This document shows, piece after piece, positions 25,088 through 38,900 of a stretch of DNA of 64,000 bases. Both the position numbers and the translations under genes were made by a program. Position 1 is the stretch's first letter. The number at the start of each line of letters is the position of its first letter. Source of the DNA: Saposhnikovia divaricata (Eukaryota; Streptophyta; Magnoliopsida; Apiales; Apiaceae); the NCBI GenBank assembly GCA_036435485.1, contig CM071598.1:110151148-110215147 (forward strand), read 5' to 3'. A model generated the notes under the pieces. The model was not told the origin of the DNA. It made no database searches and saw only the letters and a program-made list of their open reading frames with translations.

Positions 25088-28000
25088 GTCTCCCCTCCTT
25101 AAAAGGATTCCGTCTTGGAATCAGGTAGGAAACAATCGGGTTCTTGTTTGTCATCTAGCTTTCCAGTCCTCGGTTGATCCTTAATCATTTCAACCCGTTT
25201 ACAGCACATCTCCGTAGTGCTACAGTACTCTCTTTTTCCTTTTTATCAACTTTTCTACTTTTGCACATCACACTATCCTGGTTCTGCTCTTACTCATTCA
25301 TATAATATCACCCTTATTGGTATCTACAGTGACTTCGGTATCACTATCGCATTTCGAATTCGGAGATAACCTCACTCGCACTATGCATTTCCTGATCGCC
25401 TTAATCTTCGTAATCTCGATCAATATAGAGAAGTGGAAAGATTTATTGAGAGATCACTATGATCAATTGAACATTTGTTATATTGCATAGTTAGTACAGA
25501 AGGGGGCCAGCCTTTAGTACTTGACAAGCAATTAAACAAGTTATGGTATTCCACTTAGACTTCTATCACATAGACAGATAGTCACGTAGCAGTACCTCCC
25601 CTCCTTAAAGGGTTGTTCTTCTCAATTCATAAAGAAGATGAATAAGAGAGAAGAAAAGAAAAGAATTTTAAAGGATTATAGAATTTTTTTTTTTTTTTTT
25701 TGTAAAATATCATACTCAGAATTTACCTCTGAACTATAGAGGTTCATCAAAGAAGAAAATAATCATGATTATATCCAATACCATTTGATCGCAATTTCAC
25801 GTGTCAACATATCTTGCTGTTTTGTCCATTATTCTATGCACCTATACTCTGGTTCAATCTTAGCAACACTTTTGGAAAAATCTTTCAACCTCTCAGGTTA
25901 AATCTTAGGTTTCTCGCTGGACATCATTGTTACTGACATTCCATGTCACGCTACTAGCTTTTCATATCTATTATATTAACACTATCAGGTTGTCATCCCG
26001 ATAATTCATCAGAAACCCATTTATTAATCCATTCATAACAATCCTTACTTCACATTCCATAGTTGTTTTCCCAGTCTTTTCTTTATCAATCACATCCTTC
26101 TTATTATCTGATATTTATTTACCTCTGTTATTTACTTCCACCTTCATCTCTTTATTGAGACATCTTTTGCACTTGGCACCTCCTTATTGGTATCCCGTCA
26201 CATTTACTCTATAATCATCACATTATTTCAAATTTAAAACCTCCGAAATGAATCTGGCCGATTTCTTTAGCTTAGATCCAATATAATCTACTTCTGTCAA
26301 CTTGTTTCTCATCACTTATTCTTTTCTACCCACGGTTTTTCACAGGTTGTCTTTCGTAAGTCAGACCAGGTCGTACACCTACCTGCTCGCACTCTTATCA
26401 TCTGTTGAGCATCTGCATTTTACTGGTGTAGCTTTGCCACAAGAAACACGTTACTACCATGCTATAAGCTTTGGGGGTAAAACTGGCTCGAATGCCACCT
26501 TCCGAACACTTTAAACCCTCAGGTGGCCTAATAAGTCTCGGGCTCAACTGCCCTTCTCTCTAAGTCTCATTAATTTTTTTTTTCCACGGGAATACATTTA
26601 GCATCATGAATCATCAACCTCATATTCTCTATCTTGTTTGCGCAGAAGTACACTAACACAAACTTGCTTGTCATTCATCAACATGCCATTTAGCTTATCA
26701 ATAGCAGCACTTTCTTTATCTTTACGTTGTCATCTACTTTCTTAGAAGAATCACCATCGCTTGTTGCTTACGTAGTGCCTTAATAGCTAACGGTACGGGT
26801 TTCAATCCTTTAGGGAGACAAAGTAATCACTATTCCTTATCCATAAGGAACACTTCCTGAACTTGATGTAGATATTACATGAAGTAGATAGAATTGCAGA
26901 AGAGTTTCAAGCATCGCAGCTAGGTCCGGTTGATGAAACTATCACTTATGCATCTTCCATAAAAGACTGGAGACTTAATGGTTTACTTCCTCAATTTTTT
27001 TGTATCATGGTCCTGGTTTGCCTCAAAACGGGACCTTCTAAGGTATGTAATATGCTTAAGACCCATCAGGAATCGAATCTTTACTTAAACTACTATTACC
27101 GTCGATTCTTGCACAATCATCAGAAGGAATGTAAATTCCTCCATTCCGATATGACCTTCAAGGTTCTTCCAAATATTATTCTGTTTCTTCGGTATGAACA
27201 TTTGTAATTATTCCTTTATACTTAGACTGTCGGCCACCTCATTGGCCTTTCCTAATAATAGTAATTTCTCTCATTCTCAACACTGTTGGGTGAAAGCATT
27301 CTCCCTTAAGCTCTGCTGAAGGAGAAAAATAAATCTATCAGTCTTTTTCCATAAGTCATTCCTTCCAACTACCCGTGGGAACTTTATCACGTTTATTCCC
27401 AATCCTACTTAGGATACTTCTTTTCTTAGTTCTTTCCTTATCTTAGGATAATCTCAACCTTTATAGGTTCAATCCATACTCCCTCAGGGTTTCATACATG
27501 CATCATCTGGTATATTGTTATCGTGTCTTACATTCTCTTCCAAACTTCTAGTTGGAAACTCAGAATATTAGCTTTTCCTTGTAAGGTTTCTTAGGTCGTC
27601 CTCATCATTCCTCCTGTATTTTCTAGGTACAGGGTACATCAAAACGTCTTTGATCAATACCCTAATAATTCTATCTCTGTTCTTTCCAGAACTCTTTTTA
27701 ATAATCTGTACAGGTCATTGTTGCCTTAGCAAATCCAACTCATATCATCTGAATTCACAATGTCTTTATTAGGGTTAGTGCCATCCCTTGTGAATTCCCC
27801 AGGGTTTGCCTTACTTTATGGATATCTTATCCTTAATTCAACTGCCAAGGAATTCCTGCATCCTATAACTGGCAATCAAATCATGTATCCTTAATAAGGG
27901 TCTCTTTTCAATCATTCTTATTTGATAATCGATTGGTAGCTTACTGCTAATTTCTTCTTTCAGATAGTGGTCAACCTATTTGACCTTCCAAAAGACAACG

Positions 28001-29382
28001 TAGGTCTATCTGCTCTCTTACAGAACTTGTTAATGGTAGCAAGGATGTTCTGAAAGATATTGGTCGAGTTCAACGTGAATTTCCTAGTGCTTATCGTTCT
28101 TCGCAAGGTACTTGCCTCAGAGAAAGTTCCTACAGCATATTGTTCAATTTCTGACCATTTCTATACTCTCTTCATATACCTTCATTGTTTACTTTCCTCC
28201 GTCATAATATATTCATGGTATTTACGATACCCTAACATCATACATCTCAAGTCACTATACTTCCATTTTACTCGTAATCTTGGACAACCATATACACATG
28301 AGTCACTTTAGTACGGGTGACCCCATCCCAAAAAGGTCTAGTGAATTCCCAATCAAAACATGGGCTGTTCAGCAGAAGATTCCTACGATCTCATTAATGT
28401 TTCCTTTTATATCAGAAGGCGTTGCAGTCGGTGCTTTCTTAGAAGCAACCCTGCTTTGTTCTTTCATTGCTGGTCTAGTCACTTGATAATCCTTTGTGAC
28501 TTGCCCTCAACTGGCCACACTAAAATTATATATGATTTTAGGGGTTGGCTAATTTAGCATTACTTTTCTAGCAATTGCTGGCATAGTGCCTTCTACTTTG
28601 ATACCTTTCTACCTTTCCAAAACTTTACTCCATATAAGTATTAATCGACTTCTCGGCACCGTCTCTGGTCACCTTTCCTCTATTTTTATCTTTTCAACTA
28701 TTCTTATCACTACCACGTGCCACGCAAGCTTACCATTCCTGGCATAACAGCCTTTTCACTTAAGTCAATCTCGGAGTTTCTCAGTCCGGCTGGTTTCTTA
28801 CTTACATTTCCTGATTTCGTCCAATCTCATTTCATCATTGTATTTCTACAATCAATCGCGATAACCGGGGTCTGTCCACCAACCCATGTAGCGGCTACCT
28901 TACCCAATTCACGGGGTTTGCCACAGTTTCTACTCTCTTCCATGATGTTCTCTGATAATCAGAAAGACAAGGTTTGCCAAAATTCGTTGAAGTTCTTCCC
29001 AGAATTAGGGAAATTTTGGTCAATCTATCCATCGACTGGTAACACTAAGGAGACCAGTTTCGAAACCTGAAGAATAGTTCTATGAACCTCCTAGTAGGTA
29101 GAACCGTAAGCAGTCATAATTAACGAAATAATCGTCATCGGGTTGGAAATTTAACCCCTGGAGAGGAACCAAATATATACATCCCTTAGAAGGGAATTAA
29201 CAGTTTTAAACTGAAACTTGTCACAACGTCCTGATACCTATACGTCCTGATATTCAATATTACCAAATGTCAGTCTACCTGACTACCAGTCTCAGAAGGA
29301 ACATTACCGTCGGAGTTGGTTGTTCCACAAAAATTGGCACTACTAAGGCCATCCGAACCTGGTGAGCCATGCTGTCCGAATG

Positions 29383-29506
29383 CATCCGCAAGTACTTTGT
29401 CGTGCTGCGCAAGCACACATCCTAATCTTTTATGCGAAGCGTCGTTGGAAGCACAAAGTCTCCCTTTTTCCATTAAACAATGCCAACTCTTGGTCATTAC
29501 CAATTT
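29383..29506 (-). pseudogene. RNase H fragment of element C
   Basis: The minus-strand frame reads SNDASHKRLGCVLAQHDKV, matching the element B RNase H segment YSDASHKGLGCVLMQHGKV. The Tyr before Ser-Asp is lost. It shows that C descends from a gypsy element related to B. Confidence 0.75.
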
Positions 29507-30258
29507 CATCTTTTAGCTCCAGGAAGATTTTCTCACATTTTTCTCTTTAACTGCTAATCGTATTACTTGATCCGTTATAATTCCGCGTCGGAGTAAACTT
29601 AAGGTAACTACTATAATCCATTCAAAGAAAAGAAAGAATTTAATATTCCTCTGAGTCACATGCATCTAACGTTTCTGGTTCATCATTTCATTGAGTTAAA
29701 TTAACCCTATACTTAGTCCCTGACAATAGTCTCATGACGAGTTCGTCTTGACTCACTGGTCTTATCTTCCGGTAGGTTCTGAGATCATTGTCTTGCTTAC
29801 TACTTCCTTATATAACTTTATCCAATCATGCTGTCACTTCGCAATGTTTTCACTTTCTAACTGATTCATTCATAAAATGGACATTTTCTTGAATAAAACA
29901 ACTTCATCAACCTCAATTTGGTTCAATAAATTACAACCTATGACATCTGCCTTCTCATGGCGAATTATTACTGACAATATTCATACTTATTCATTTATCA
30001 AATGATATGGCACTTACTGCCTCTTCTCAACTATTCCTAGGGACTCTGCTCCTCGCCTTATATCGATGCCGTTAATATGAAAGTCTCTAATGATTCTCAT
30101 CTATTCCCGTATAAGATCTCAAGTAATTCTTCCAATCCGTCTTACTTGCTGGTACTACCTCCACTAGTCCAGCCACGAATCCAACATGAATCTTTAGTTC
30201 TCTTGCTAATAGCTTAGTTCTTTATGCCCACTTTTCTGAGCTCCATACCTTAATCATC

Positions 30259-30461
30259 TCAGTCTTTCTGGCTACAGTCCTCATTCCTCGAGGGTAAGTT
30301 CCTTATCCTAACAAGATTTTTCTTATCTGCTGGAACCTCTTCCGGGTCTCCAGTAGGGTACTCTATTGAATTTACCCGCTGATCTTCAACATATAATAAA
30401 GCATCATCGCGCTGCTGCTCGTATGCCTCAAGGTCTGTTGCCTTACTTGTCGATGGGATAT
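30259..30461 (-). pseudogene. Acidic frame in element C at the place of B's extra ORF
   Basis: About 66 codons open on the minus strand from PSTSKATDLEAYEQQRDD to a TGA at 30259-30261, with acidic content (YVEDQ, GDPEEVPADK). It lies about 160 nt after the primer-binding site, the same place as the 289-codon ORF of element B, and the leader between is similar in the two elements. No ATG starts it here. Homology to B's ORF is not proven. Confidence 0.3.
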
Positions 30462-30618
30462 CGAGCTAAGTTACTATCATGATACTTAATAGTTCCCATA
30501 AGAGTTTTATAGGTCATCACTACATTAAGTAGTCCGACTATGAACTTGGCAAGAGTTCTTGTTATCTTAGTGAATTTATTGTTTTAACGTCGCCTCATCT
30601 CTGGGGTTTATAACGTAG

Positions 30619-30630
30619 GCTCTGATAACA
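30619..30630 (-). promoter_or_regulatory. Primer-binding site of element C
   Basis: Minus-strand TGTTATCAGAGC, one mismatch from TGGTATCAGAGC, four bases from the right LTR, the same spacing as in element B. Confidence 0.7.
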
Positions 30631-30634
30631 CTTC

Positions 30635-33600
30635 TGTAACACCCCTAGATCCGGGGTCAGGGATCTGGTCGTTACCGTCTCAATTCCCATCCACAGTTCA
30701 ACATAAATATTAAATTACAACCTTGTAACCCAAAACAATAACATAAAACACACCCGTTATAGTCCCAGAGATGAAATCAGAGTAACAACCAAATTTTATT
30801 AAACACATTATGAGTTCTTACAACCCAAAAGAATTTTAATATAAATACATACTCTTTGCCATCCATTTACATGAGTCATACTGGACCATATACTTGGTAC
30901 TGAAAGAATAAATCTATCCTACCAATAGCTTTCTCTTCGGCTCTGGTAGTCTCATCGTCCTCGCCAGCATCGAGTGCGCCTTGTGCGAGTCATCTGGTCT
31001 AGCTGTTGTTGTGATATAATAATAAAGCAAGGGTGAGCAATAGCCCACCAACAATAATATTTAACTGAACGATAATATATAACAGTTCAAAAGTATCTTT
31101 CAAACCATATGCCATGCATTTACGGAAATGATGCCAGTATAATATGAACGATGAAGTTACAAGGTAACTCAAAATGTAAATATATGAGGGAATATCTGCT
31201 ATGTCGAAAATAAGCAAGATATTATAAAGAGGAACTTGCAAGGAAAATATTGCAATTCCAGTTACGAACACTTTTCCAGCTCTGCCAACAGTAATCATAT
31301 TGCAGGAAATAAATAAGTTTGGATGATGAACCAATGATGGAGTATTCACCGCGCCCGCTGTTCCAATCTTGATGATCAGTCAAGATCGTACAGCTCAAAT
31401 TAGATTTACTACCGGTAGAAGGAAGAACTGACGGCTTTACTTGTCTACCGCCTTACTAGCTCTCCCAGGCCAACGGTTGGGCCAAAGGGGATGGACCGGC
31501 GCTACTCGGCCTCTTACACGACTCCTAGTTCCAATAGAATTCATGATTCTGAATGTAACGTTCGTCCCCCTTTCCCCAAGTATAATACTTGTTGATAAGA
31601 CTCTACAAAGTAGTCGTATCTATTTGGAAAGGAAAATTCACCAATAACTTCCAAGCTATTGCTTGGTAACGAACATCAACTTGTTCCAACAATCTTACCC
31701 CTCGAAAGATGAGAAGGTAAACACAGACTTAATGAGTCCATAGCAACCAAGTTGCGAGTGAAGAGGATAAATTATGACCGGGAAGTCAACAAGATAAATA
31801 ACATTGCTCAAGTAAGTTCCCCTATAATATGGAAGTTTGAGCGAGCATTTAAATCCTTTTAAGATAGATTTAAATGAAAATGAAAGAGTTGGGAACCTTT
31901 CCTTGATAAAATAGTCGTAAAAAGACTCCGAAATATTTTACATAATATCTGGAGGTGAAAGGTAATCTCCGAATAATATAAATTATTTTAAAAAGAATTT
32001 TAAAAGAATTAAATAAATATTCCAAGAATATTTATTTACTCAATAATAATTATGGAATATTATTAATTCATAATATTGCTCGTAAGTAATCCTCGAATGA
32101 ATATATGGAATTATTTAATAAATAAATCCCTCCTTAAATGAATATTCGAAATAATATTCATTAAATAATTAAACTCCAATAAATATTTAAAATAGTATTC
32201 AATAAAAAATTCAAACCTTAAATGAATATTTGAAAATAATGTTCATTTAATATTTACTCTTTTAAATGAATATCCAAATAGCATTCATTTAATAAATAAT
32301 CTTCTAAATGAATATCCAAATAATATTCATTTAGTAATCAAAACTTTAAAGGAATAATCGAAATAATATTCCTTAAGTAAATAGAACTTCCAATGAATAT
32401 TTTAAAATAATATTCATTAAGTACATAAAACCTTAAATGAATATTCGAAAGTAATATTCATTTAATAAATAACATTCTAAAGAATATCAAAATAATATTC
32501 ATTAAATATCAACTCTAAATGAATATTCAAAATTAACATTCATTTATTATCTCTCGACTAAGATAATACTCGAATAACATTCCTCGAAATATTTCCAAGT
32601 AATTGATACTTTATGGAATATAATAACGTTTAACAATAACCTTCCTCAGATAAATAATAATCTGTCGTTGGAATCCCTCCGGGTTTCCACGACTATCTAT
32701 AACTCAAAATACCGACTCCCGGTCTATATTTAGAATGAATATCATATGCCCTTCGCTAAGGGTCTTACCAAAACAATCCGGCTTATTACTGATAAATCGT
32801 ATCTAGTCTATAAGCCAATATCAATTCAGGGAACAAGTATCACAAAAAAAAAACCAGAGTCACAATATAATTGGAAACAGGCATGCATGCGATGACATAT
32901 GTAAAACAGAAATCATATACATATATTATCACAACAACAGGTTCAAAGGTTTGAACACTTGCCTGGTAATTGAGCACGGGTGGGGGTAGTGGTAGGGTGT
33001 CCCGAGTCAGCTCGGCGATCTATAATAGTCAAGAAATTCGAGATTAATCAATCACTTAACATTTTTCAAAAGGTTAAGTATTAACTTAAGTCGAAACATG
33101 TTTTCGAATTATCTCGTTATACCCCTTTTTAGTGTAACTCTTTTTATTACCGATACGATTTGACATTTGTTCGTCATTAAGACATGTCATCGTATTCACA
33201 CTTAGTGTATACTTAAGTCGTATAAGTTCTAAATTTGATCGATTACGAACCAAGATTATATCTCGAGTTTTATCGCTCGTTTTCTACGTTATAACAAAAG
33301 TTATACTTTTAAGGGGTTCGTTCGCGTTTAACCTATATTCGAACATTTTTATAAAATCGAAAAATGATCCGATTCACATGAGGTTTTCTCTCACACCTCC
33401 CTTTTTACCTCTAGTATTTAATTACCAAGATTTGCCACTGACTTACGTATTTTACGAGGGTTCATTTTTAATTACGAATTCTCGGTTACGGTTTCGAACT
33501 ACTTTTAGTAAACCGACCGTAACTCCTAAACCGTAAGTCCGTTTCACACGATCTTTATATCAAAACGAAGCTTATAACATGATCTATCCTATCATGGCAG

Positions 33601-35144
33601 AAAACGAAGCCAAACAGGGAGTTACATGTTCTGTCAAAATCGTTTTCTTAAGCTTAACGAAATTTTTGCATTACGACGGCTATAAATCGAACATTCCAAA
33701 AATCATAACAACAATACCAAGCCACACCGGGCACAAATCCAACTTATACACATGATCTTCATCTCAACAAGTCCAGAAGCTACTGATCTTATCATCAAAA
33801 TCATCATGCTTCTTAAATTAACTAAACCACTTAACTAATCATGCTAATAACATCACTTATACTAAATCCATCCAAAGCATGCAAAATCTCAAAGTAAGAC
33901 CTAGGGTTTCAAGTGATGATTACCTTCCTTGGAGTGTTCTAAAGCCCTACTAAGCCTTGATCTACCCTTGTGTGGCCTTAGAGTAGCTAGATCAACCATA
34001 AGAATCAAAGAAAACAAAGTTAAATCTTGAAGAACACTATTCATTCTCATCTTTGTTGATTTATTTGAAAATGCTAACAAAGGAATTTGAAGCTAAGATT
34101 TCATGGAGATTAGTTTTATGAAATATAGGACTCACCATAAAATTTGGAAGATCAAATAAGGGGTGGAAGCTTGATTTTGATCCTTGAATTTATGCAAAAT
34201 TCGAATGCCCTGTTTTTGAGAGGAAAAACAGGGTGATCTTCTTGAATTTATTTACCCATTCAAACGACCTTCAAAAATTATGAAATTTTGTACGAATGTT
34301 ATACATGGAGTGGAGAAGCTATGGTCAAATTTTGGTGATTTTATCATGGTTGGAAATGGAGTTATGATTTTTTCTTTGATGGTTGCTCTAGCTGATCAGT
34401 TTGAGAGGAAAGAGAAAATGGAGAGTTTCTTTGCCTTGGTTGGTTTTGTGGTGTATTTTACCTTGCTACTTTTCATCCACTAATTCAAGTGTGTAGTGGA
34501 AGATATTGTGTAAAGCTACTTTATTAAAGTAGTGATGTAATGGATGATGAAAATGGAGGGACATGTGTTAAGATTTTGATGGTTTACATGCAACTAGTAG
34601 TTTGATTTGCTAAGTATTAGTTAATCTCTAACCATACTAGTTACTAGATATTTATCATTTGTACATGCATGTATCTTGCTTCCTCTGCTTGATTCTGTGT
34701 CTGGTTATTACCCGTTTTGATTGATCGTTCGTAGGAATATTTCACGGATTTCTAATTAGGGTTTACCGGGAATCCTCTTAATATTAATACTATCATTCTC
34801 CATCTTTCATTCTAACTTATTCATCTAGGGTTGTACAATTGTCCGTATTCTCTTTCGATCGTTCCTTAACCTTTTTACGGAACCACTGGATTAATCGCTA
34901 TCTATCTGGATGACATGAGAATATTCTCCTGCTTGGAATTGCCATATCTTATTCCCTTAGGAGATAGATTATTCTTACCTATGTTGTCACCCTTTAGCAT
35001 TCTTCATGACATATAAGTATTTGAATCCATATCCATTCCATTCATTCATTAGAGCTGGTGACCTTGTTGTCGGAATCATTGTTCCTCATTTTATCAGTAC
35101 TTAATAAAAAGTTTTAATTATATCCAAAATTTGGGGTTCTTACA
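30635..35144 (-). repeat. 5' LTR of element C
   Basis: 4,510 bp, near-identical to 20579-25087. Differences seen by eye include C for T near 30942, an extra A near 31994 and A for G in the GCGATG-CATATG context near 32895. Confidence 0.95.
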
Positions 35145-35386
35145 TTAATTTTATTTATTGCTTTAATTTTATGATGCATGCTGCTATGTTATGTGTTCTT
35201 TGTTTTGTTATTTTTATAACATGTGGACCTCGAAAAAATAACATAGGGCGATGCATCTAGATAAAATTCCTCAATTTTAAATAAAAATTCTAAGTGGGTG
35301 AGGGAATTAATTAGGAATTAAATCCCATGGTCTCCATTATTGTTTGTATGTAATTTAACACCGAGACGAATATAAATTATATACAT

Positions 35387-35837
35387 GCCACCCATCGTGG
35401 CGTATGATTTATGGTGTCAGGTAGTGTTATGGATATTACTAGAACAAACTTCCTAAATTAATTTCGAATATTGAAAGGTATACATGCCACCCATCGTGGC
35501 GTACCAAGTTTCATAGAATTCAATTAATTAGAAGGGTACCACTGATTGAATATAGATTTTGATATTGAGAGAAAGGATGATTCTGTCTAGAAAGGGGTCT
35601 TAAGTGATGCCTCTTGACAATGCTCCCCCCGATCTGGGAATTATCCTATTATCGATTATTGATTTGAAATATTTAATGGTGGTATCCAGTCTTTTTATTA
35701 ATTTAAGATTTAATAATGGTATACACTTAGCTATGAAAAATAATATTTAGTCCACCCTAACGTGGCGTATTATTTAGTAATAGGACCGAAGTAATATTTA
35801 AACGAATTTAAGTGGTATATATGTCATCCATCGTGGC
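35387..35837 (+). other. Four repeated CCAC/GTGG hairpins in the 3' half of the copia leader
   Basis: GCCAC-CCATC-GTGGC occurs exactly at 35387-35401 and 35486-35500. Variants are CCAC-CCTAAC-GTGG at 35752-35765 and GTCAT-CCATC-GTGGC at 35823-35837, where the changed arm still pairs as RNA through G-U wobble. Each copy is followed by GTA. The block ends 134 nt before the Gag start codon. Confidence 0.6.
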
Positions 35838-35970
35838 GTACCAGATACTTATGGTGTTTAAATATTAGTGCATTAATTTTAATTAATTGTTAGAGGAAAC
35901 CAATAGGATTTAAGATTTATGCAACTATCTGATTATGTGTTACATGTATGATTCTCAGGATTAGATCACT

Positions 35971-38900
35971 ATGGGCTTTAATCCACTATTCACCATACTT
36001 AAGGATAACAAACTTACTGGACCGAACTATATTGAATGGAAACGTAATTTGGACATAGTGTTGACTGCTGAGGAGTACAAATTTTGTACTTATGAACCCA
36101 AGCCAGACCAGCCTGCTGAAGATGCTCCTGAAAGTGAGAAGGAGTATTATAAGCGGTGGATTAAGGCTGATGAGATGTCGCGATGTTACATTCTGGCAGC
36201 AATGTCGGGTGTTTTGCAGCATCAGCATCAGGCTATGCCCACTGCTTCAGATATGCTCTATAATCTCAAGGAACTTTTTGGAGAACAGAATAGGGCTGCT
36301 AGGCAAGTAGCAATGAAGGCTTTAATGAACACTCAGATGGTTGAAGGAACACCTGTAAGGGATCATGTTCTCAGAATGATGTCTCATCTCAATGAGATAG
36401 AGATCCTTGGTGCTGATATTGATGGGGAAACCCAGATCGATATCATCCTTATGAGCTTGCCCAAAAATTTTGAGCAGTTCCGCTTGAATTACACAATGAA
36501 CAAAAGGATGTATAGTCTTGCGGAACTTCTGACAGAACTTCAGGCAGCTGAAGGACTCTTTAAGCAGAATGTTCAAGTGAATGTGGTCGAGAAAGCTTCT
36601 TCATCTAAGCCGAAAGGTAAGAAGAAGAAAAAGACTCAGACACAGAAAGCTGGAAAGATTGCTAATGCAGTGGGAGTTCAAGGTGGTGTGAAAAAGCCTA
36701 AGGGCAAGTGCTTCAGGTGCAAGCAGTCAGGTCACTGGAAACAGGATTGTCCTCTTCCTAAGAAGACAAACAATACTGGTATGTCTCTTTCTCTAGTTAC
36801 AGAAACATATATAGCGGCTATATCTACGAGCACTTGGTGTGTAGATACAGGAGCCACTGACCATGTTTGTAACTCTATGCAGGGGTTCCAGCAATCCAGA
36901 ATGCTTAGAGATGGCGAGATATATGTGTTCATGGGAGATGCTACGAAAGTAGCAGTAGTTGCAGTTGGAATAATTACATTATCTTTTGGCGATGATAGGA
37001 TTTTGGTTTTGAACAATTGTCTTTATGTACCTTCGTTTAGAAGGAATTTAATTTCGGTTTCTAAACTTGCCATGGATGGTTATAATGTTTGTTTGGATCG
37101 TAATGTTTCTATTATGATGAATAAACGAGTTATATGTTCTGGTACATTGCAAGACAATTTATATATTATTAATCCTATCCAACCAATGCTGCAACATAAG
37201 GAAACTAATAACATTCTTTCTAGCTCAAATAAAAGAAAGAAACCTTCTGAATTGAACCAAACATATCTTTGGCACTTAAGATTAGGTCATATTAACTTGA
37301 GGAGGATTCAAAGACTGGTAGTAGATGGGCCATTAGGCTCGTTGGCAGTGGAGCCATTTCCAGTTTGTGAATCCTGCTTGGAAGGTAAGATGACTAATAG
37401 GCCTTTTAAAGCAAAGGGGAATAGAGCTAAAGAAGTGTTAGAATTGGTTCATACTGATTTATGTGGACCTATGAGTATCCAAGCAAGAGGAGGATATGAG
37501 TATTTTGTCACTTTCATTGACGATTATTCTAGATATGGGTACATTTATTTGTTGCGCCGTAAGTCTGAGTGCTTTGAAAAATTCAAAGAGTACAAAGCAA
37601 GTGCGGAGAAGCGACATCTTGGAAAATGTATCAAGTCACTACGATCAGATCGTGGTGGCGAATACTTGCTTGGAGAATTTAGGGAATATTTATCAGAAAA
37701 TGGGATTGCATCCCAGTTGTCTGCACCTGGCACACCTCAGCAGAATGGTGTAGCAGAGAGAAGGAATCGGACTCTTTTAGAGAGTGTTAGATCGATGATG
37801 AGTTATTCAGATTTACCCAAGTCGTTTTGGGGATATGCTATAGAAACAGCGGCTTACCTTCTGAACTTGGTACCTTCTAAGTCGGTTCCCAAGACTCCAA
37901 TAGAATTGTGGACTGGTATCAAACCAAGTCTAAGACATATTCGGATTTGGGGTTGTCCAGCACATGTGCTGAACAAGAACGCGACCAAGTTAGAATCTCG
38001 TACAGAAGTAAGGCTGTTTGTAGGCTATCCCATGGGAACGAAAGGTTATTCATTTTATAGTCCTAGGGATCGAGACATCATTGTTAGCACCAATGCTAGA
38101 TTCTTAGAAGAAGACTATATAATGAAACACAAACCCATGAGTAGTATCGTTTTAGAGGAACTAGTGGGAGGGATAGATAATCCCCAAGTGCCAATAGTAC
38201 AAGTAGATCAACCGCAAGAAAACGCACAACCTGTCACTAATACCACACCGGTGCTTCGTCGTAGTGGGAGGGTTGTTCAACAACCTGATAGATTCATGTT
38301 TTTGGGAGAGTCCTCGGACTTGGTCTCTGGTGAACATGATGAGGATCCCAGGACATACGAACAAGCAATTCTAGATAAAGATGCAGATCTTTGGCAAAAG
38401 GCAATGGAATCTGAGATGGAATCTATGTATTCTAATCAAGTTTGGGAGCTCGTGGAACCACCCAAAGGTGTAAAACCCATTGGATGTATGTGGATCTACA
38501 AGAAGAAAAGAGGATCTGACAAAAAGGTGAAAGCCTGGAAAGCACGACTTGTTGCGAAAGGGTATACTCAGAAAGAAGGGATCGATTATGAGGAAACTTT
38601 TTCGCCAGTTGTTATGCTTAAGTCGATCCGGATTCTTTTATCTATAGCAGCTCATCTCGATTATGAGATTTGGCAAATGGATGTCAAGACAGCTTTCCTT
38701 AATGGAAGTCTTGAGGAAACCATCTATATGCAACAACCAAAAGGATTCATTAAGGAAGGCCAAGAGCATCTTGTTTGTAAGCTTAAGAGGTCTATTTATG
38801 GACTAAAACAAGCTTCTAGGGACTGGAATATTCGTTTTGATCAGGCAGTCCAGTCATATGGATTTGATCAAAGTCCAAGCGAATCATGTGTGTATAAGAG

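Larger units (their letters stand above)
25088..30634 (-). pseudogene. Decayed internal region of element C
   Basis: No frame longer than about 120 codons. The purine tract at 25088 matches B (GTCTCCCCTCCTTAAAAGG). Scraps align in order with B pol on the minus strand: near 25905-26020 with the integrase segment around VPVAIVSDRDPRF, near 27230-27300 with the RNase H end (ADALS), and 29383-29506 with the RNase H core. The last two are about 2 kb apart here but 0.3 kb apart in B, so extra sequence or rearrangement lies between. It cannot encode working Gag-Pol. A 20-bp T run is at about 25686-25705. Confidence 0.75.
20579..35144 (-). mobile_element. Element C: young gypsy-type element with 4.5-kb LTRs and decayed interior
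   Basis: LTRs of 4,509 bp (20579-25087) and 4,510 bp (30635-35144) flanked by a perfect TSD TTAAT (20574-20578 and 35145-35149). By eye they differ at about ten substitutions and one indel, so they are about 99.8% identical. Orientation is minus: primer-binding site next to the right LTR, purine tract next to the left. The 5.5-kb interior has only recognisable scraps of gypsy pol and no long frame. It sits in the leader of the copia element and is the latest insertion in the nest. Confidence 0.95.

Noticed and set aside
20579..35144. Two 4.5-kb near-identical blocks as a segmental duplication of host DNA
   Set aside because: TG...CA ends, a primer-binding site, purine tract and TTAAT duplication show they are LTRs of one element.
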